Source of the DNA: Magicicada cassinii
Taxonomy: Eukaryota > Arthropoda > Insecta > Hemiptera > Cicadidae
Assembly (NCBI GenBank): GCA_028571305.1
Contig: JAOXNS010888597.1
Span: 1 to 24,376 of the forward strand
DNA length: 24,376 nucleotides
Direction: 5' to 3'
Part shown: positions 1 through 12,073 of the stretch, in pieces
Layout: every line of letters begins with the position of its first letter
Position numbering within the stretch: position 1 is the first letter of the stretch
Program-made: the position numbers and the translations under genes
Notes under the pieces: generated by a model
Told to the model about the DNA's origin: nothing
Databases searched by the model: none
Seen by the model: only the letters and a program-made list of their open reading frames with translations

Positions 1-834
1 ATCGCTTTAAGAATATAAATAATAACATTATATGGTACCTTTAGGCTATATAAAAAAGAATATATAAAAAATAAAAATTGAATTATAGGTACCATTAATA
101 AAAAACAATAAGTGTAAGTATAAAATACATCACATTATCATTAATAAGTACTGAGTCACGATCTATGATTACAGATTCACAGGAATGTAAACAAATTTAC
201 CGCGAAACGTACTTTTTGTAATATTTGTGTTGCAATTCGCTTACAATTCCTGTATACAGCGTGAACAACCCCAAATGACAGTCGGGCATCATTCACGCGA
301 ACAGTATTTTTATTCTTCGTTTTGCTTGAGCACCATTAATGAGCAATAATTAATTTCGCTGAAGCCGGCAATCAAAGCAACTCGTATCAGTCGTAATTAA
401 TTTTTTAGCTCCACCCAAGCAGTCGCGTTGTGGACACGTTCTGTATCACTTAAATAAAGGCTTGCAGTAACAGCAGAATGACGAAGACAAAATGGATCGG
501 CTTCATTGAAGCTGTTAAACTGCTGATGCTTACACGGACAGTATCACTGTTCTAAGAAGTCATCATCACATCAAAGCGCTACGCACGTAACCGCTCTGAG
601 CGCACGAACTATATATAACAATGTGATACATGCTAACTATAGGAATCAAAATACCCAGCACACAAGCACATGATTCATTATGACCAAACTAAAACTTTAT
701 CGACACTCCACAGAATCCTATCCCGCTGTCTGCGTGTTTTCTTTCCGCCCTTACGCTCTTCTCTGGCAACGACAAGGCATCTTCTTAACTCACAGTTTAA
801 AATTTTTCATTTCAATTAGCAACGTTTCAAAAAT

Positions 835-1240
835 CTTGTTGTTGTTTCTCTTCGTCCTCCTCCACCTCCTCTCCTTCATTTCAGGATTTCAGCGATTCGC
901 CTGTCCCGTTACACTGTATTCTCGGATCTGTTCTTTAAAACCACCGCTTTTTTGTCTACCACTCTCTCTCTTTCGGTTCATAATTTTCAAAAAGTTTGGG
1001 GCAATCTGTTCCTTCCATCCGTTCTATAGTCCTACGTTTACTTTGGTTTAATCTGACACTGACATTGTAACACCGAACGTCTTCTGTATTTTCTCTTAAC
1101 ATTCTTAACGTTTTTTCTTTACGTATTCGGTATTCTCGTGTGCACCCTTTCATCCGCCTTAAAAATCTCGTTTCAGTGGTCCGGATTCTTGAAATGTCCT
1201 GGTTAGCTGGATCGATTTTAGCTGGAATGAACACTGGCAC
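835..1240 (-). mobile_element. 3' end of an APE-type LINE (degenerate)
   Basis: On the minus strand an open frame over 956-1240 contains ISRIRTTETRFLRRMKGCTR, which fits the C-terminal block of insect LINE polymerases (consensus like RIQTAEMKFLRxVxGCTRxDRIRNE). Further on, RMEGTDCPKLFENYEPK fits the later RMxxxRxPKxxxxYxPxGRR block. The frame then meets a stop just before a TKKRWF match to the GRPxKRW motif, followed by a run of glutamate codons typical of the low-complexity 3' end. There is no reverse transcriptase or endonuclease upstream, so this is a 5'-truncated, decayed copy. It resembles the LINEs at 14075-17400 and 19478-23138. Confidence 0.7.
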
Positions 1241-1299
1241 AAATATTACGTGTACTGCGAATTTTACAAAACAGACGTGTTACCACAACTTTAAGATAT

Positions 1300-1623
1300 T
1301 TGGTCCCGGTCGTCTTTAAACGGATAATAAAATATTCCACCATAATATTTATACGACCGCGGCTGTTTAAACTTATCGATTTATCGAACCGTGGTCAATC
1401 GTCAAAAACCCCAAACGTTTCGATTATAGTGGCGTGGCCTTCGTGTCGACTTGTTGACTTCTCTTCGGTGCCTGCTGCCAAGAAAGAAGTGTTGACTCAC
1501 CATGCGCCGAAAGAAGGATCGGCCAGTCAAACGAAGATCACGCCGCCGAAGATGCTTCAGCAGCTGAAGTTGGCACTTTTAAAGATGAATCAAATTTTGT
1601 TTCTAAATGATGGCTTTGGATAG
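1300..1623 (+). other. Open reading frame of unknown nature, 107 codons
   Basis: An ATG-initiated frame of 107 codons in a GC-richer, CpG-rich patch. The translation is basic, has no recognised domain, and includes the stretch PAAKKEVLTHHAPKEGSASQ. It lies just beyond the 5' edge of the minus-strand LINE end, so it could be part of a decayed element, possibly read from the opposite strand. No promoter, splice sites or poly(A) signal tie it to a host gene. I would not call it a gene. Confidence 0.2.
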
Positions 1624-2400
1624 CAATGTTGATTAGTAAAGATTTTTAACGCTAACTATAAGGGCAACTAAAAACATTTCAGAAAATGAATGTTTCTCTT
1701 AAACTAATTACTTTATTTGTAACTGAACTCCGATAACAAATATCTCGAGCCAAACAAAAAGTATCTTTTGTGTTATTGTCTTTTTTTAGGCGTTTTTAAT
1801 TGTTATATACATTTTTTTGATATCCAAAGAAGTATGTATCCGCAAGTGTGATGACGCCTTTCTTTTGCATAAAACTAGAAGCTAATAATTCTATTCTTTA
1901 CTAAAGTGTAGAACTGGAGTATTTTTCATTTGTATATGTTCAACTATACGAATCCATAAAATGCGTTCCAGAATTTATTAGACCCCACCTATACCTATCC
2001 TTTATTTATACCTACCTATATTAGATCCACTAAAACATTAAAAAGTCATACGATAAAAATCCTTTGTTTGCTATTTCTTTATTGTCACAATTATGTTGCT
2101 TCGGCTTTTAGGCTATATTGGGAAGATAATAACCATAAATATTATTTTTTCTTTAAAACGCGTTTCCCCACAAAAATATAACTATAATAAGTTATTGAAT
2201 TTACGAACGTAACGAACGCGATTAAATCCTTCGACAATTTCTTTTATTTCAAAACTTCAGCTTCGATGAAGGCCAAAAACGATTTTTAGAGAGTACATAA
2301 AATACTCGTTTACGCTCACACAAATTTATTATTTGATTGTTTTCCTTTAAAAAAAATACATTAAATAATTTGAGAAAACTACACACAAAATTATTAGTTA

Positions 2401-2488
2401 GAAAAATTATACTGCCCAGGGAGTGAGAAGAATAAATTGTGTAAGAAAAATTATACTGCCCAGGGAGTGAGAAGAATAAATTGTGTAA
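2401..2488. repeat. Perfect tandem duplication, 2 x 44 bp
   Basis: Two adjacent identical 44-bp units at 2401-2444 and 2445-2488, each starting GAAAAATTATACTGCCCAGG. No base differs between them, so the duplication is recent or has been kept uniform. Part of the unit (2428-2443, AAGAATAAATTGTGTA) recurs exactly at 17875-17890 and is preceded in both places by a CAGGG word, so the unit seems to come from a dispersed repeat rather than unique DNA. Confidence 0.9.
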
Positions 2489-3194
2489 AGTGCCAGGTCA
2501 AAATGATACAAATCTTTATTACTTTGCCCATCTGCTTTAGCGACTATGCATATACCGGGGTCTTTTCATAATGTACCGTTATTACTTAGTCCGTAACACA
2601 TATATGTCAATTTATACTGGAATAATAACTCGAAATCAAACAATAATGAGAACTGAAGAGCAGATTTTAACAACTATAAACCAGTCTTCACACTACTTCA
2701 TAAACCTTAATTTATTAAATGAAAAAAATAAATAAATAAATTTATCCCGACCTATTTTTTTTCAACAACAACGCAGATGAGTCTCTCTACACTGTGGAGA
2801 AAGTAATAAAATTATGAGGAAGTATCGAAAAGTAATGAGTCAAGATTCATTCCTCACTGCGTAATTATTTATTTATCATCATTTAGAAGCTCCCTGAATA
2901 GTCCTAAATTGCTTCGAACATTTCCGTCATGCTACGAATACGAATAAGTGAACTGACATTCGTTCACAAAAGCACGTTCGGCTTTTAAGATTTCTTAATT
3001 TTAAGAAAAGTACTTGCTCTACTAAGAGAAACGGCAAAACTTCACAAGAACCAAAATCTGACATCACACGACTCTATATTGTATTATTGTACTGTTTACT
3101 GTATAACAGGAGTGGTTTAGAGCACCGTCAATTCCCCGTAAAAATTCGATAACTATTTCTCAAATGAACTGCGTAACAGTAGATTGCCTATTTG

Positions 3195-4110
3195 ATCGCT
3201 AGCTTTCTTCAGAACAAAACCTTCGTGTGAGAACTGATAGTACTCTTTGTTCGGAAAGGGCAATTACGACTGGTGTACGTCAGGGAATCGTCTTAGGTCC
3301 CTTGTTATCTTCTGTATACGTTAACGTCGCGCCTAAGTTGCTTGAAACACGATTGGCCATGTTCACCGACAACAGAGCAGTGTATGCTGTCGATCTTAGT
3401 GCTGAAGTGGTCGTTATCTGACTCCAGGACCAGCTTGACTCGTATGTTGAGTGGACAGAGAAATGAAGGGTCACCATTTACGCGGCCAAGAGCACAGCTG
3501 TAGTCTTTCCCCTCTCAGAAGCTGCAACCTTCTGCACCTGTACTCAGCAGGTTCTCTCCCACACTCTACACAGGCGATACTCCGATGCCTTGGTCTCCCG
3601 GTGCGGAGTACCTCGGGCTCACCTAAATCGACGTCTCACCTGGCGGACAGATTCCGAACAAGTAGTTCGTAAAACTACCAATCGTCTGTATCGATTCGGA
3701 CCTCTGCTCTGCAGCCAATCTATGACCCGCCGCCTCGCATGTGGCGCCGATGGTTACCTATGCGATTCAGTGTGCAGCTACTTGCCAAAGACTCATAAGC
3801 GAAAGCTCAAGTCTTTGTTGGGCTGAGGCTTGCGCTGGGAATGCAAAGCCGATTGTCATACTTCGAACCAAACCATCCGAGAATCCCTGCGTGGCCCTTC
3901 CCTGAACGCCACTATATGTACACCTTGAAGGTCTATAGCCGCTGTGCCCGTTTCCAGAGAATCCCCTCATTAGTGCCTTCGGTCACTACCCCATCTGTGC
4001 CACGTGAATCTGGGACCCGGCTTCGACGAACTCTCTAACTGAACCCCCACGGCCGATAGCAGGCCACGTCTAGGAACCTTCACAGGCGTGGTGGTCCCCA
4101 CGACGTGACC
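3195..4110 (+). mobile_element. Jockey-like LINE fragment (reverse transcriptase and C-terminus), degenerate
   Basis: One plus-strand frame (3227 to 3826, interrupted by stops at 3419-3421 and 3464-3466) follows the reverse transcriptase of jockey-clade non-LTR retrotransposons. RVRTDSTLCSERAITTGVRQ precedes GxVLGPLL, then RLAMFTDNRAVYA corresponds to the catalytic FADD box with two acidic-site changes, then LQDQLDSYVEWTEK, AAKSTAVVF, and LNRRLTWRTDSEQVVRKTTN followed by RLYRFGPLLCS. THKRKLKSL follows, and beyond it NPLISAFGHY-like codons near 3960-4000 fit the usual tail, though frames shift. The fragment is visibly GC-richer than its flanks. It starts in mid-polymerase, so it is a 5'-truncated dead copy, of a different family from the other LINEs here. 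The right edge is approximate. Confidence 0.8.
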
Positions 4111-5133
4111 TCTACAAGAAGCTCGGAATGCGGCGCGTAAAGCTAGCGACGGGCTTCGTCCATCGCCTGCACAACCCTCACTCCGCTCAGTTGCCTCACA
4201 TTGTTTTGATCAACTGCAATAGACGGACGACCATCTCCATCTTTGACTTCATACCACTTTATGCCTCCTAAAACGCTTGACGTTATAGATTTTCTCTTCT
4301 TCAAACACCTCTTAACTACAAGTTTTCATTACAAACTCATTCAAACGAAAGCAAAACTTAATTCAACCATTTCATTCATTAAGCGACATCAAACGCGCTT
4401 GCTGTTTGTTTATCTCCACCCTTTATTGTTATATTATCTCAATCGTTCAAACGTTAAAGAGATCTTTAGCCAACACATTTATACCGATATGTTCAAACTA
4501 TTTTGAAACAAACTGATTTGTTTTGTTTAATTTTATCTACTCGTATTCCAACCGCATCAAAACCTCAAAACTTGTATGCTCAAGGAGCATTTTAACATGT
4601 CCGAGTATTAAATCACTTTCGTTTTAAAAACGAATAAAACAAAGTGGTTCAAACATAGCAGAACAAGCAGGAGCATGGTATACAACAATCGTATTCCATT
4701 CACTGTTTGCATTTAGTAACTTTTACTCTAACGTGTTTACATAGCACGAATATTTACTGCCCGTCACTGTACCCAGTGATTTATAATTCGTCAAATGTAA
4801 GCTGACACGGTTAATAAATTCAACTGTATTAAAGCGACGTAATTATGTTCATTACGTCCGTGCGTATCTAAATTAGTTACTCGAGCGAACAGATATCACT
4901 GTTATAGTATGTGTCTGAAAACCTTCGCCGCGCCTATTCCTATGTTTTATACTTCTTCTCGTTAAAATTCCTTCACCGTTTTGCCAATTATGCGGCCATT
5001 GTCAGAGGTACTACAAAGTTACTGTAACACAAAATAAATTCTGTCCGTTGTCCGAGGAACAGTCGTTCCATGTTGTAGAGTATCGTTTTCGCAGTGATAA
5101 CACTTCTAACCATAGGTTTCATGACAACAACAA

Positions 5134-5538
5134 ATGTGTTACAGTGCGCCTGTCATTCGATCACAGAAATCAACTAAAACGTTAACTACAAATAGCACGC
5201 ACGAAATACTCGATTATCCTAAATTTATATTCCCCATGTTGTTACAGTGTGGAACAAAACTAAAGCGTTTATTATCAAAAGAGTTGACACGAATGTTAGA
5301 TTATACAGCGTCCGGTGGCATCAAAAAAGCTCAGGCAATAACCGGTCAAATATTATTAAAAGCTGCGGCGAAAATTCATATTCGATTACCGCAAAAAATG
5401 TGTAAAGCAGACTGGAGTCGGCTCAGTTCACGGCCGCCAACGGTGGGTGAAACGCGCTACCTTGGAGTGCGTGTGGTCTCATCAATTTTATTCGTACCTA
5501 TGAAGCAATTATATTGGAATACAAGGCCATTCATATAA
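5134..5538 (+). other. Unassigned open reading frame, 134 codons
   Basis: An uninterrupted frame of 134 codons, long for this AT-rich setting, in a CpG-rich, GC-richer stretch. The product is basic; the middle (MLLQCGTKLKRLLSKELTRM, then SGGIKKAQAITGQILLKAAA) could form helices. I recognise no domain, signal peptide or membrane segment. It lies inside the tomosyn intron on the opposite strand with no clear promoter or poly(A) signal. It may be chance or a decayed element. Confidence 0.2.
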
Positions 5539-5817
5539 ATATACCAAATTAACATACTTAATTGCAGTATGTAAAAGTTTATATTGTAATGCAATTTACT
5601 TACAGGTAGAGACATTTACTTTGGAAAAATGAGCTTCAACCTAACGTACTGAACTGAATGTTAAATATTATCTAAATATTACCATTTTATCGATTGATTT
5701 TAATAATATTGGTGCTGCGCAGTCTGACTGATCTCACAATTTTTTAAGTTAAACCTGGAACATTTGAGTTAAGAATTGGGCCTATTTCACAAACTCCAAC
5801 TATCCCAAGGAAGGTTT

Positions 5818-6044
5818 TCTTTTATTACATACCACAGTGCTGTATAATGCCACAGTACGCTACAAAACTCAATCCTAGCACATCGCTCGCGTTTCCACTA
5901 ACCTGAGCATAGCGGGAAAACACTAAAAGGAACATAATATGAAAAATACACGTGTCGCAACTACAATAACTGAGAGCGCGATTCTTAAACTTCAAAGAAA
6001 TTACTAAGCAACTGTCAACCAAACTCTTGGGAAACGTACCGACT
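5818..6044. repeat. Dispersed repeat, copy 1 of a direct pair
   Basis: This stretch aligns along its length, with many substitutions and small indels, to 6845-7090 in the same orientation. Shared words include CACAGTA near the start, CACATC and TTTCCACT, CGCAACTA, ATTCTTAA, and GGGAAACGTACCGACT at the right end, where both copies stop matching together. No coding potential or terminal inverted repeat was recognised. Its family is unknown. Confidence 0.7.
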
Positions 6045-6844
6045 TTAAGTTCTTTTATCCAACATCGACGTTTCTAACGTCGAAAAATTATAGTACTCAC
6101 AAATAAAATAAAACAAAATTGTTGATTAATTTTTAGATTTTTGTATAACTCTCCTTTATGTACGAATTTCGTTTTTCATCATGAAATCAAATTACACAAC
6201 GTCACAGCAATTTGTGTGAACTCTGTACACAGAGACAACATTTCGTGTACAAAGTTATAATGGCTTTCCGTTATTATGGCAGATACTACTGGCAGTTGCA
6301 ATTGCGAGTTGCCCGAAGTACGTAGCTACACCCTTATTAAACGCATTCGATACAGCGTGCTGTACCTTACTATTAGATTACCAAAACGTTTTTAGTGAAA
6401 GACAAGAACGTTTGCGACTTTGAACTCTGATCGAAAATATTTCTGAAACCCTTGACACGCGTAAAAAACTTGTTTTATAATACCGAAACAGTAGATATTA
6501 GGAATGTTTAAATCTGAACAAGTTTCAGAGCGTCTTGCCGAGGAGGACCGTTTAAGTCTCAACATGTATCAGGGATTTTAGGATTTTCTCGAGTACTTTC
6601 ACTTTTGTAATTTCAAAATAAAACAACGAACCCGAGGAATCCTGAAAATGACTCATCGCCATGTACGGTACTTTCTGTTACGGCGGACCGTGTTTGTGTT
6701 TGTGTTTGTCGGACCACCGCGCTTAATAACTGAAAAAGCAGCAGGAAATTAAAAAGAAACTAGGCATAACAGGGCGTTCCGCCAAAACAGTGAACAAGAA
6801 AGTATCTTACTTTTTATTGCGAGCTACACGATAAAATGTTTGAC

Positions 6845-7090
6845 TTTTATGATATAACACAATACCGTGCAATGTCACAGTAGGCTATAAGCATAAATAC
6901 TAACACATCACTCCTATTTCCACTGAACTGTACATAGCATGATAACATTAAACGCCAGTAATATCCCCCCTCCAAAAAAAAAAAAAAACATGCCGCAACT
7001 AAAATAACTTGAGAGGAGAATTCTTAATCTCAAAAGAAAGGAAACTGCTATGCAATTGTCAACTAAAAGTATTGGGGAAACGTACCGACT
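6845..7090. repeat. Dispersed repeat, copy 2 of a direct pair
   Basis: Second copy of the repeat at 5818-6044, about 1.03 kb downstream in the same orientation. It carries an internal run of about 15 A at 6974, with C-rich bases before it, that copy 1 lacks. The right boundary at GTACCGACT is shared with copy 1; the left boundary is softer. About 800 bp lie between the copies without recognisable coding sequence. Confidence 0.7.
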
Positions 7091-10000
7091 TCGTATTATT
7101 GCATTTGGTCGGGGGACAGTAAAATCAGTTCTATTGTTAGAATTCTTATAATACAAGGCTAAGAAATAAAAGAGCGTGTAAATGTAAAACCATAATTTCA
7201 AAACTAACAACAGAAACTGAAAGTGTAACTAGGCAAAACTTGGCTCATGACACCAAGCGATAAATCTATAATGTGTACTTTCGTTTGTACGCTGCACAAT
7301 ACGAATACGACAGGCCCCGAGTCTGCTGCAGAAACAATTTCGTAGCGCGGTGAAATTCTCGACGCAGTCTCCCGACCAAGGTCACCGTTTGGGACCGCAG
7401 CCAGCCCTTATTCAGGGAATGCGACTCTCACAGAATCATTCGTAATAAAGGCCATTCATTACAAACATTAGTCATACAAAATCAGACTATACTGACACGC
7501 GTGCGTAAACGTACAGTTAGTTTAATAAAATTAATGTTAATGTGAATAAAAGAAGCCAGTCGGACTTCCTAATCACGAAGAAATGTTTACATTTAGTATT
7601 CGTTGAGTAAATACCAAAAACGCGTAATTAAAGTTAATTATCGGCAGACAAAAAAAAAGCTTTCAGCGGACTGTAAGATTACGAAGTTCGTATGTCCAAA
7701 ATTAAATTCATACGTATGAAGAAAATGAAACTTAAAGGGAATCAAAATAAACTAAAACATTCGCATAATAAATTCACACTTTAGGTTCAACAATTCTGCT
7801 GTAATTTTTGTACTATTTTCGTAATGAACTGCCCCCGCTCAAAAAATACACCTCCAATTACTTCCACACACATAAAGACATTATTTTAAATATACAAAAA
7901 TCAATAAAAATTTTCAAAATACTTGAATACTGAATGTTCTACTCATTTCATGAAATTTCTAAGGAATTATAAAAACCATCCAACACTAAAAATGAGATAT
8001 TTTAGAAGTGCCTGATATACTGCCTGAAAATTGTTCCTCGACTAACTCTGTTAAAACCAACTTTTGTGCTGAACTTTCTCTCTAAAAACACAATGGTGAA
8101 TCATCAGCTCTTAACTTTTTCATCTGACTGACTTCCAGGCTTAATGTACTATTTTTCTTCTGAATGAAGTTTTGGAATTACAAAAAAAAAACCACAATTG
8201 TCATACAATAATTCTGTAACACTTTAGCAGTCTCATTTATAAAGAAATCTTGATGTATTACACGACCTGTTTAATTCTGTGTACACACTTTTTCTTTTTT
8301 ATTTTTCCAAGTTTAATTACTTTTACAACCATTAATCATAAACACTTCATATTTCATTACCTACTTTTGTCCTTTATAAGAAACAATGTGTTAGTAAAAT
8401 CTTCATTCACAAATGATTTCATTTAAAATGGTGCAAATGAAACTCAGGCTTCTGATAATTCTTAATTAAATTGACTTTATAAATGTTATTATTCAATATT
8501 AGTGATAGAAAATGCTAGCAAGGAGGAGAAAAAATGGTACAGACATTACCTGTGACCTAGCCTAGAGCAAGAAACCAAATATTAATGATAAACAGAGCTT
8601 AAAAGTGGGGGAAGAGTGTGTATAGTACTACTTTTTATGACACCGATTGTTCAAAACATTTACTGGAATTCAAATTCTGGTTTTCTTGACTCCACACTTT
8701 TTACACACTCATTAATTCCCATTTTCGAGTGTGTATTTATAAATATCACAATAAAATTATATTTTCTTTATTTTGCGTGTGTTCTTTATGGCCAGAAACT
8801 CTCTGGTAGAACTGATCATGTAATCACTGTAACGGTGGTAAAGGCTAAGAGACCACAAAAATTACAGGCCTTTATATCTGCACCAGTATTATGTAAGGCA
8901 AGCGTGTTTTGGTTTGGATTTTTTCCCACTTTTCAAATAGCTGTGGTGTCAGATAAGACTACAGCAGACACGCAGGGGAAGGGAGAAGGTACATGATAAG
9001 CTGTATAGCTATTGTTTGAATACTGACTATATTCTGTTCTGCGTTGGCTTGTTTTACATGTTTGCTCACAAACAATCTAAAAACATCAATACTACATTAC
9101 ATCACTGGGTACAGGCTGAAAATGACAAAGCTTAAATGATAAAACTAGAAAATGAGTTTTTTCAAACAGTACAAATTGTTTGTTTCCTTTCACTACGCCA
9201 TTATTTGAATATTTTTGTTATATTCAGATACTAATATACTGTTATGAAGATTGGTAATTACATAATTTCATTATAATGATTATTAAGAAAGAATATCTTC
9301 AAAACTTCCATTGTATGGAGGCTTTCACGTTATAATGCGGGTCTATTTTCATGCATTGTTTACAAAATTGAGAGCAATCATAAAAAATGATGTATGCGTA
9401 TGGGATATGTATTTTCAGTTTCTGTGTTGAGCTCTAATGAAACAGTTAAAATAGACTGATCATATCATTTTTATGGAAAGAGATTTCATTAATATACTGT
9501 AAAACAAGAACTTTCAAAGACCAAATTAAATAAGTACAACAATGTCTATTTATAATTATACATGGAAATAGTACGGTGACTTTGAAGACTTTGATAAACT
9601 TTAATAATGATACACGCATGCACAATTAATTATTTATAGATTAATACTTGAACACTGTTTATTTCACCAATCATAGTCATAAGAGAATATACTTTCCTCA
9701 TACTTCAAATGCCCCCTGATATGTTCTGAGAACTGATATACATGGAATATATTTTACTTAATATACTTTGTTATAGTTTACACACAAACTTTGTGCGAGT
9801 GTCTATAATAGGTCTATACAAAAATGTAAACACTACAGAGAAGTGCCAAAGTCACTTTGGGCAGTCATGTTTATACACACAGCAGCATGTGGAGATTTCC
9901 CATGCAATTTTCTGTACCTATCACTGTTACAAAAATAAGTATCATAATTATGATATACCTTAACATGTATTAATTGGTTTTCTCATGATAACTTTCTGAA

Positions 10001-11371
10001 GAAATAATTACAACTGTCATGTTTTTCTTTCAGTGAGAATCTAAAAATACAATTTTTCAGTTACAATTTACTTTTCACATGTACACTGATTCTATGACTG
10101 TTAAGATATTAGTTTCCTACATCCTCGTTTCTTAGTAGTAATCCAATATTTTATACATTTACTTAATCAAAATCCTTTATAGCAAACTGGTGTCAGGATG
10201 AGCAGCCTAATCCTGGGCATAATTCTCCATGATTAAATAAAGAAAAATTAGCAACTATAACAAATGACTTACTGTGTCATTAGGTTGTTCAAAATTTTCA
10301 ATAAAAACCATACTGTTTTTTCTTCTCATTTTTCTAATAGAAACCATCCATAATGAATTAAATGCGGATGCACTAAAACTTGAAACAAACATACACAAAG
10401 CAAAAAATGGTTGTGTCAGCACTTAAAATCAGTTAATAAATGTTAATGTATTTGTTATGCAGTATATAACTTCTTTTGAAATATGAATAAACAGTTTTAC
10501 TTACATTTTTTGCATGCGTGTTTCATGGGAATCCAGAGTTTATACATGTGATCTTACATATCTATAGGATATAGAGTCACTGCTTACACACCGTATTTTA
10601 ATTATTTTGTAACTGAAGACTATCACATTTTTTTATTAAAAATATGCTCAAATCTGAACTTCTACATGCTTAGAATAACTCAATACTTTCTAATGTTCTG
10701 TTTTGTTTATTAATTCTAACTGGACTATCAGCTTTTACCAAAGTGTACAAAAATCGTCTACATGTTTACAAATACGTGCAACAAACACAATACATACGAA
10801 CGTACATCTCGTATTTTGAACTCACGTCAATAACAATTTTTGATTCCATGAAGGAAAAAATCTAATGTCAACATGAAATTTCACAATTTATTTATTATAA
10901 CAATTGAAAAATATCATCAATTAAACATTCAGTCTTAAACGTTATAAGAAAACTAACTAATTCCTTGTTCCACGTGAAGTACACGAATAAACGTGCGCAC
11001 AGACGATGTAGTTAATATAGAAAGGACTTAATTACTTGACGTACAAATGTAATTAAATAAATACTCAAAAACAATTTTGAAAGACACAACGGACAGTAAA
11101 ATTTTTGTATGAACCTGTTACAACTCTTTAAGTTTAAGGTTAGTAATTCAAAATTGAATGCCCAAACATGTTTTTATGTAACAAATGATTTAACATTACT
11201 AAACATCGACTTATAAAAAAATCCGATAGATAAAATATTAAAGAATTCATTCAATTCAAATAACTGTAAAAACAAACTGTGACAGCATTTTGACAGTCAA
11301 TTAAAATTACACTGCATTGATTAAATGCGCAAATTAGGCGCCATTTTAAATAGGTTGATACTATCTTTTAC

Positions 11372-11491
11372 CTTAGCAACTTGAAAATGTTCTGGTCGAA
11401 GTGTTTCTACGATCTCCTGATCAGGTCTTGGCTGCTGGCTTACAGAAGACCGCAAACCATCTAATACGCGCTGGAAGGTAAACTTCTTCAT
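11372..11491 (-). CDS. Tomosyn: Tomosyn (syntaxin-binding protein 5), first coding exon
   Basis: Reading the minus strand from the ATG at 11491-11489 gives 40 residues starting MKKFTFQRVLDGL and containing EIVETLRPEHFQ. This matches the known start of tomosyn (human STXBP5 begins MRKFNIRKVLDGL and has EIQETLQSEHFQ). Tomosyns are large cytosolic WD40-repeat proteins of the Lgl family with a C-terminal R-SNARE-like motif. They bind syntaxin and SNAP25 and restrain vesicle fusion. This exon covers only the N-terminal tail before the first beta-propeller. The exon ends in AAG followed by a gtaaaa donor, a phase-0 boundary. No following exon (conserved RHGFPxQPTALAFDP segment) was found to the left, so intron 1 is probably longer than 11 kb. 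The identity comes from remembered family sequences, but the match is strong. Confidence 0.9.
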
Positions 11492-11987
11492 TTCTTTATC
11501 ACAAAAATACAGATATCCATTTAATTATAAGACCATTACTATCGCTGCCTCGTCACCACATTCTAACGTACACAAATCAGTCGTCTGCTGCTGATCGCAA
11601 ATACTGCAGCAGGGAATGCTGGGTATGCACAGGTGGTCGGTAAACCTCAACTGCGACTGTGTCAGTAAAATCATGTTCTAAATTATTTTTCTTTACAAAT
11701 GAAATATTTTAACAAAATAATAGAAGCCGTTAGGTACAAGTTATTATTGTAAATAATTAAAACCATAAATGTTTTCTTTTTATTAAACCTGAGTATCTTT
11801 ATCACTCTGAAAATAACTTGATCAATAGTTCCAAACCCCTGTGCTAAACAGCTGCTTTCAAATGATAATGGAACAGATGACATAAACAACAACGTGATAA
11901 CTTGTTGGCAACAGTGAACAGTTAGTTTTATCTAAAGGAATACGTGATATTGAATTTAAACACGTAGTGTGAATTAAGACGATTAGA
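11492..11987. promoter_or_regulatory. Shared divergent promoter region between tomosyn and TACO1-like gene
   Basis: This 496-bp interval separates two outward-facing start codons, so it must hold both 5' untranslated regions and, if neither gene has an upstream non-coding exon, both transcription starts. It is more CpG-rich than the sequence to its right and lies inside a CpG-rich block of about 10.75-12.1 kb. No clear TATA box was seen. TCAGT initiator-like words occur near 11577 and 11656, but such short matches prove little. Divergent gene pairs sharing CpG-rich promoters are a common arrangement for housekeeping genes. Confidence 0.55.
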
Positions 11988-12073
11988 ATGTTTTTAAATG
12001 CTTGCCTAAAAAGTGCTCAGGCGCTGAGTTTATTTTCTTTATATCGCCATGGCTTCAAAGGACGGAAGTTGAG
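11988..12073 (+). CDS. Probable first coding exon of TACO1-like gene (mitochondrial presequence)
   Basis: The ATG at 11988 opens 28 codons, MFLNACLKSAQALSLF followed by SLYRHGFKGRKL, ending at AG before a good gttagt donor. The peptide has several basic residues, no acidic ones, and alternating hydrophobic and small residues, as expected of a mitochondrial targeting sequence. The exon leaves two bases of a split codon. TACO1 proteins carry a presequence before the conserved GHxKW block, and the next recognisable plus-strand exon (24012-24127) is TACO1, so I infer one gene. The two exons cannot splice directly to each other because their phases differ, so at least one exon lies between. Alternatively this is the first exon of an unrelated gene. 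Confidence 0.5.

Larger units (their letters stand above)
1..11371 (-). other. Tomosyn intron 1 (3' end outside window)
   Basis: No tomosyn exon was recognised between the donor at 11371 and the left edge, so this stretch is read as first intron. Assigned contents are a LINE 3' end, a 44-bp tandem duplication, a jockey-like fragment and a pair of diverged direct repeats. I see nothing assignable in 1-830, 1624-2400, 2489-3190, 4110-5130, 5540-5817, 6045-6844, 7091-7850 or 7850-11371, apart from short A/T runs, a GTGTTT run near 6690 and a poly(A) of about 15 at 6974. A GC-richer patch at 7300-7440 has no convincing coding frame. An unlisted exon of another gene cannot be excluded. Confidence 0.6.

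Noticed and set aside
680-1051. 123-codon plus-strand open frame
   Set aside because: It is largely the antisense of the minus-strand LINE 3' end, and its leucine/phenylalanine-rich product has no domain.
7300-7440. GC-richer patch, considered as a tomosyn exon
   Set aside because: No frame on the minus strand matches the conserved start of the tomosyn beta-propeller, and no acceptor-donor pair fits.
8616-8996. 126-codon plus-strand open frame in the CpG-poor intron
   Set aside because: No recognised domain, no splice or poly(A) context, and an AT-driven composition consistent with chance.
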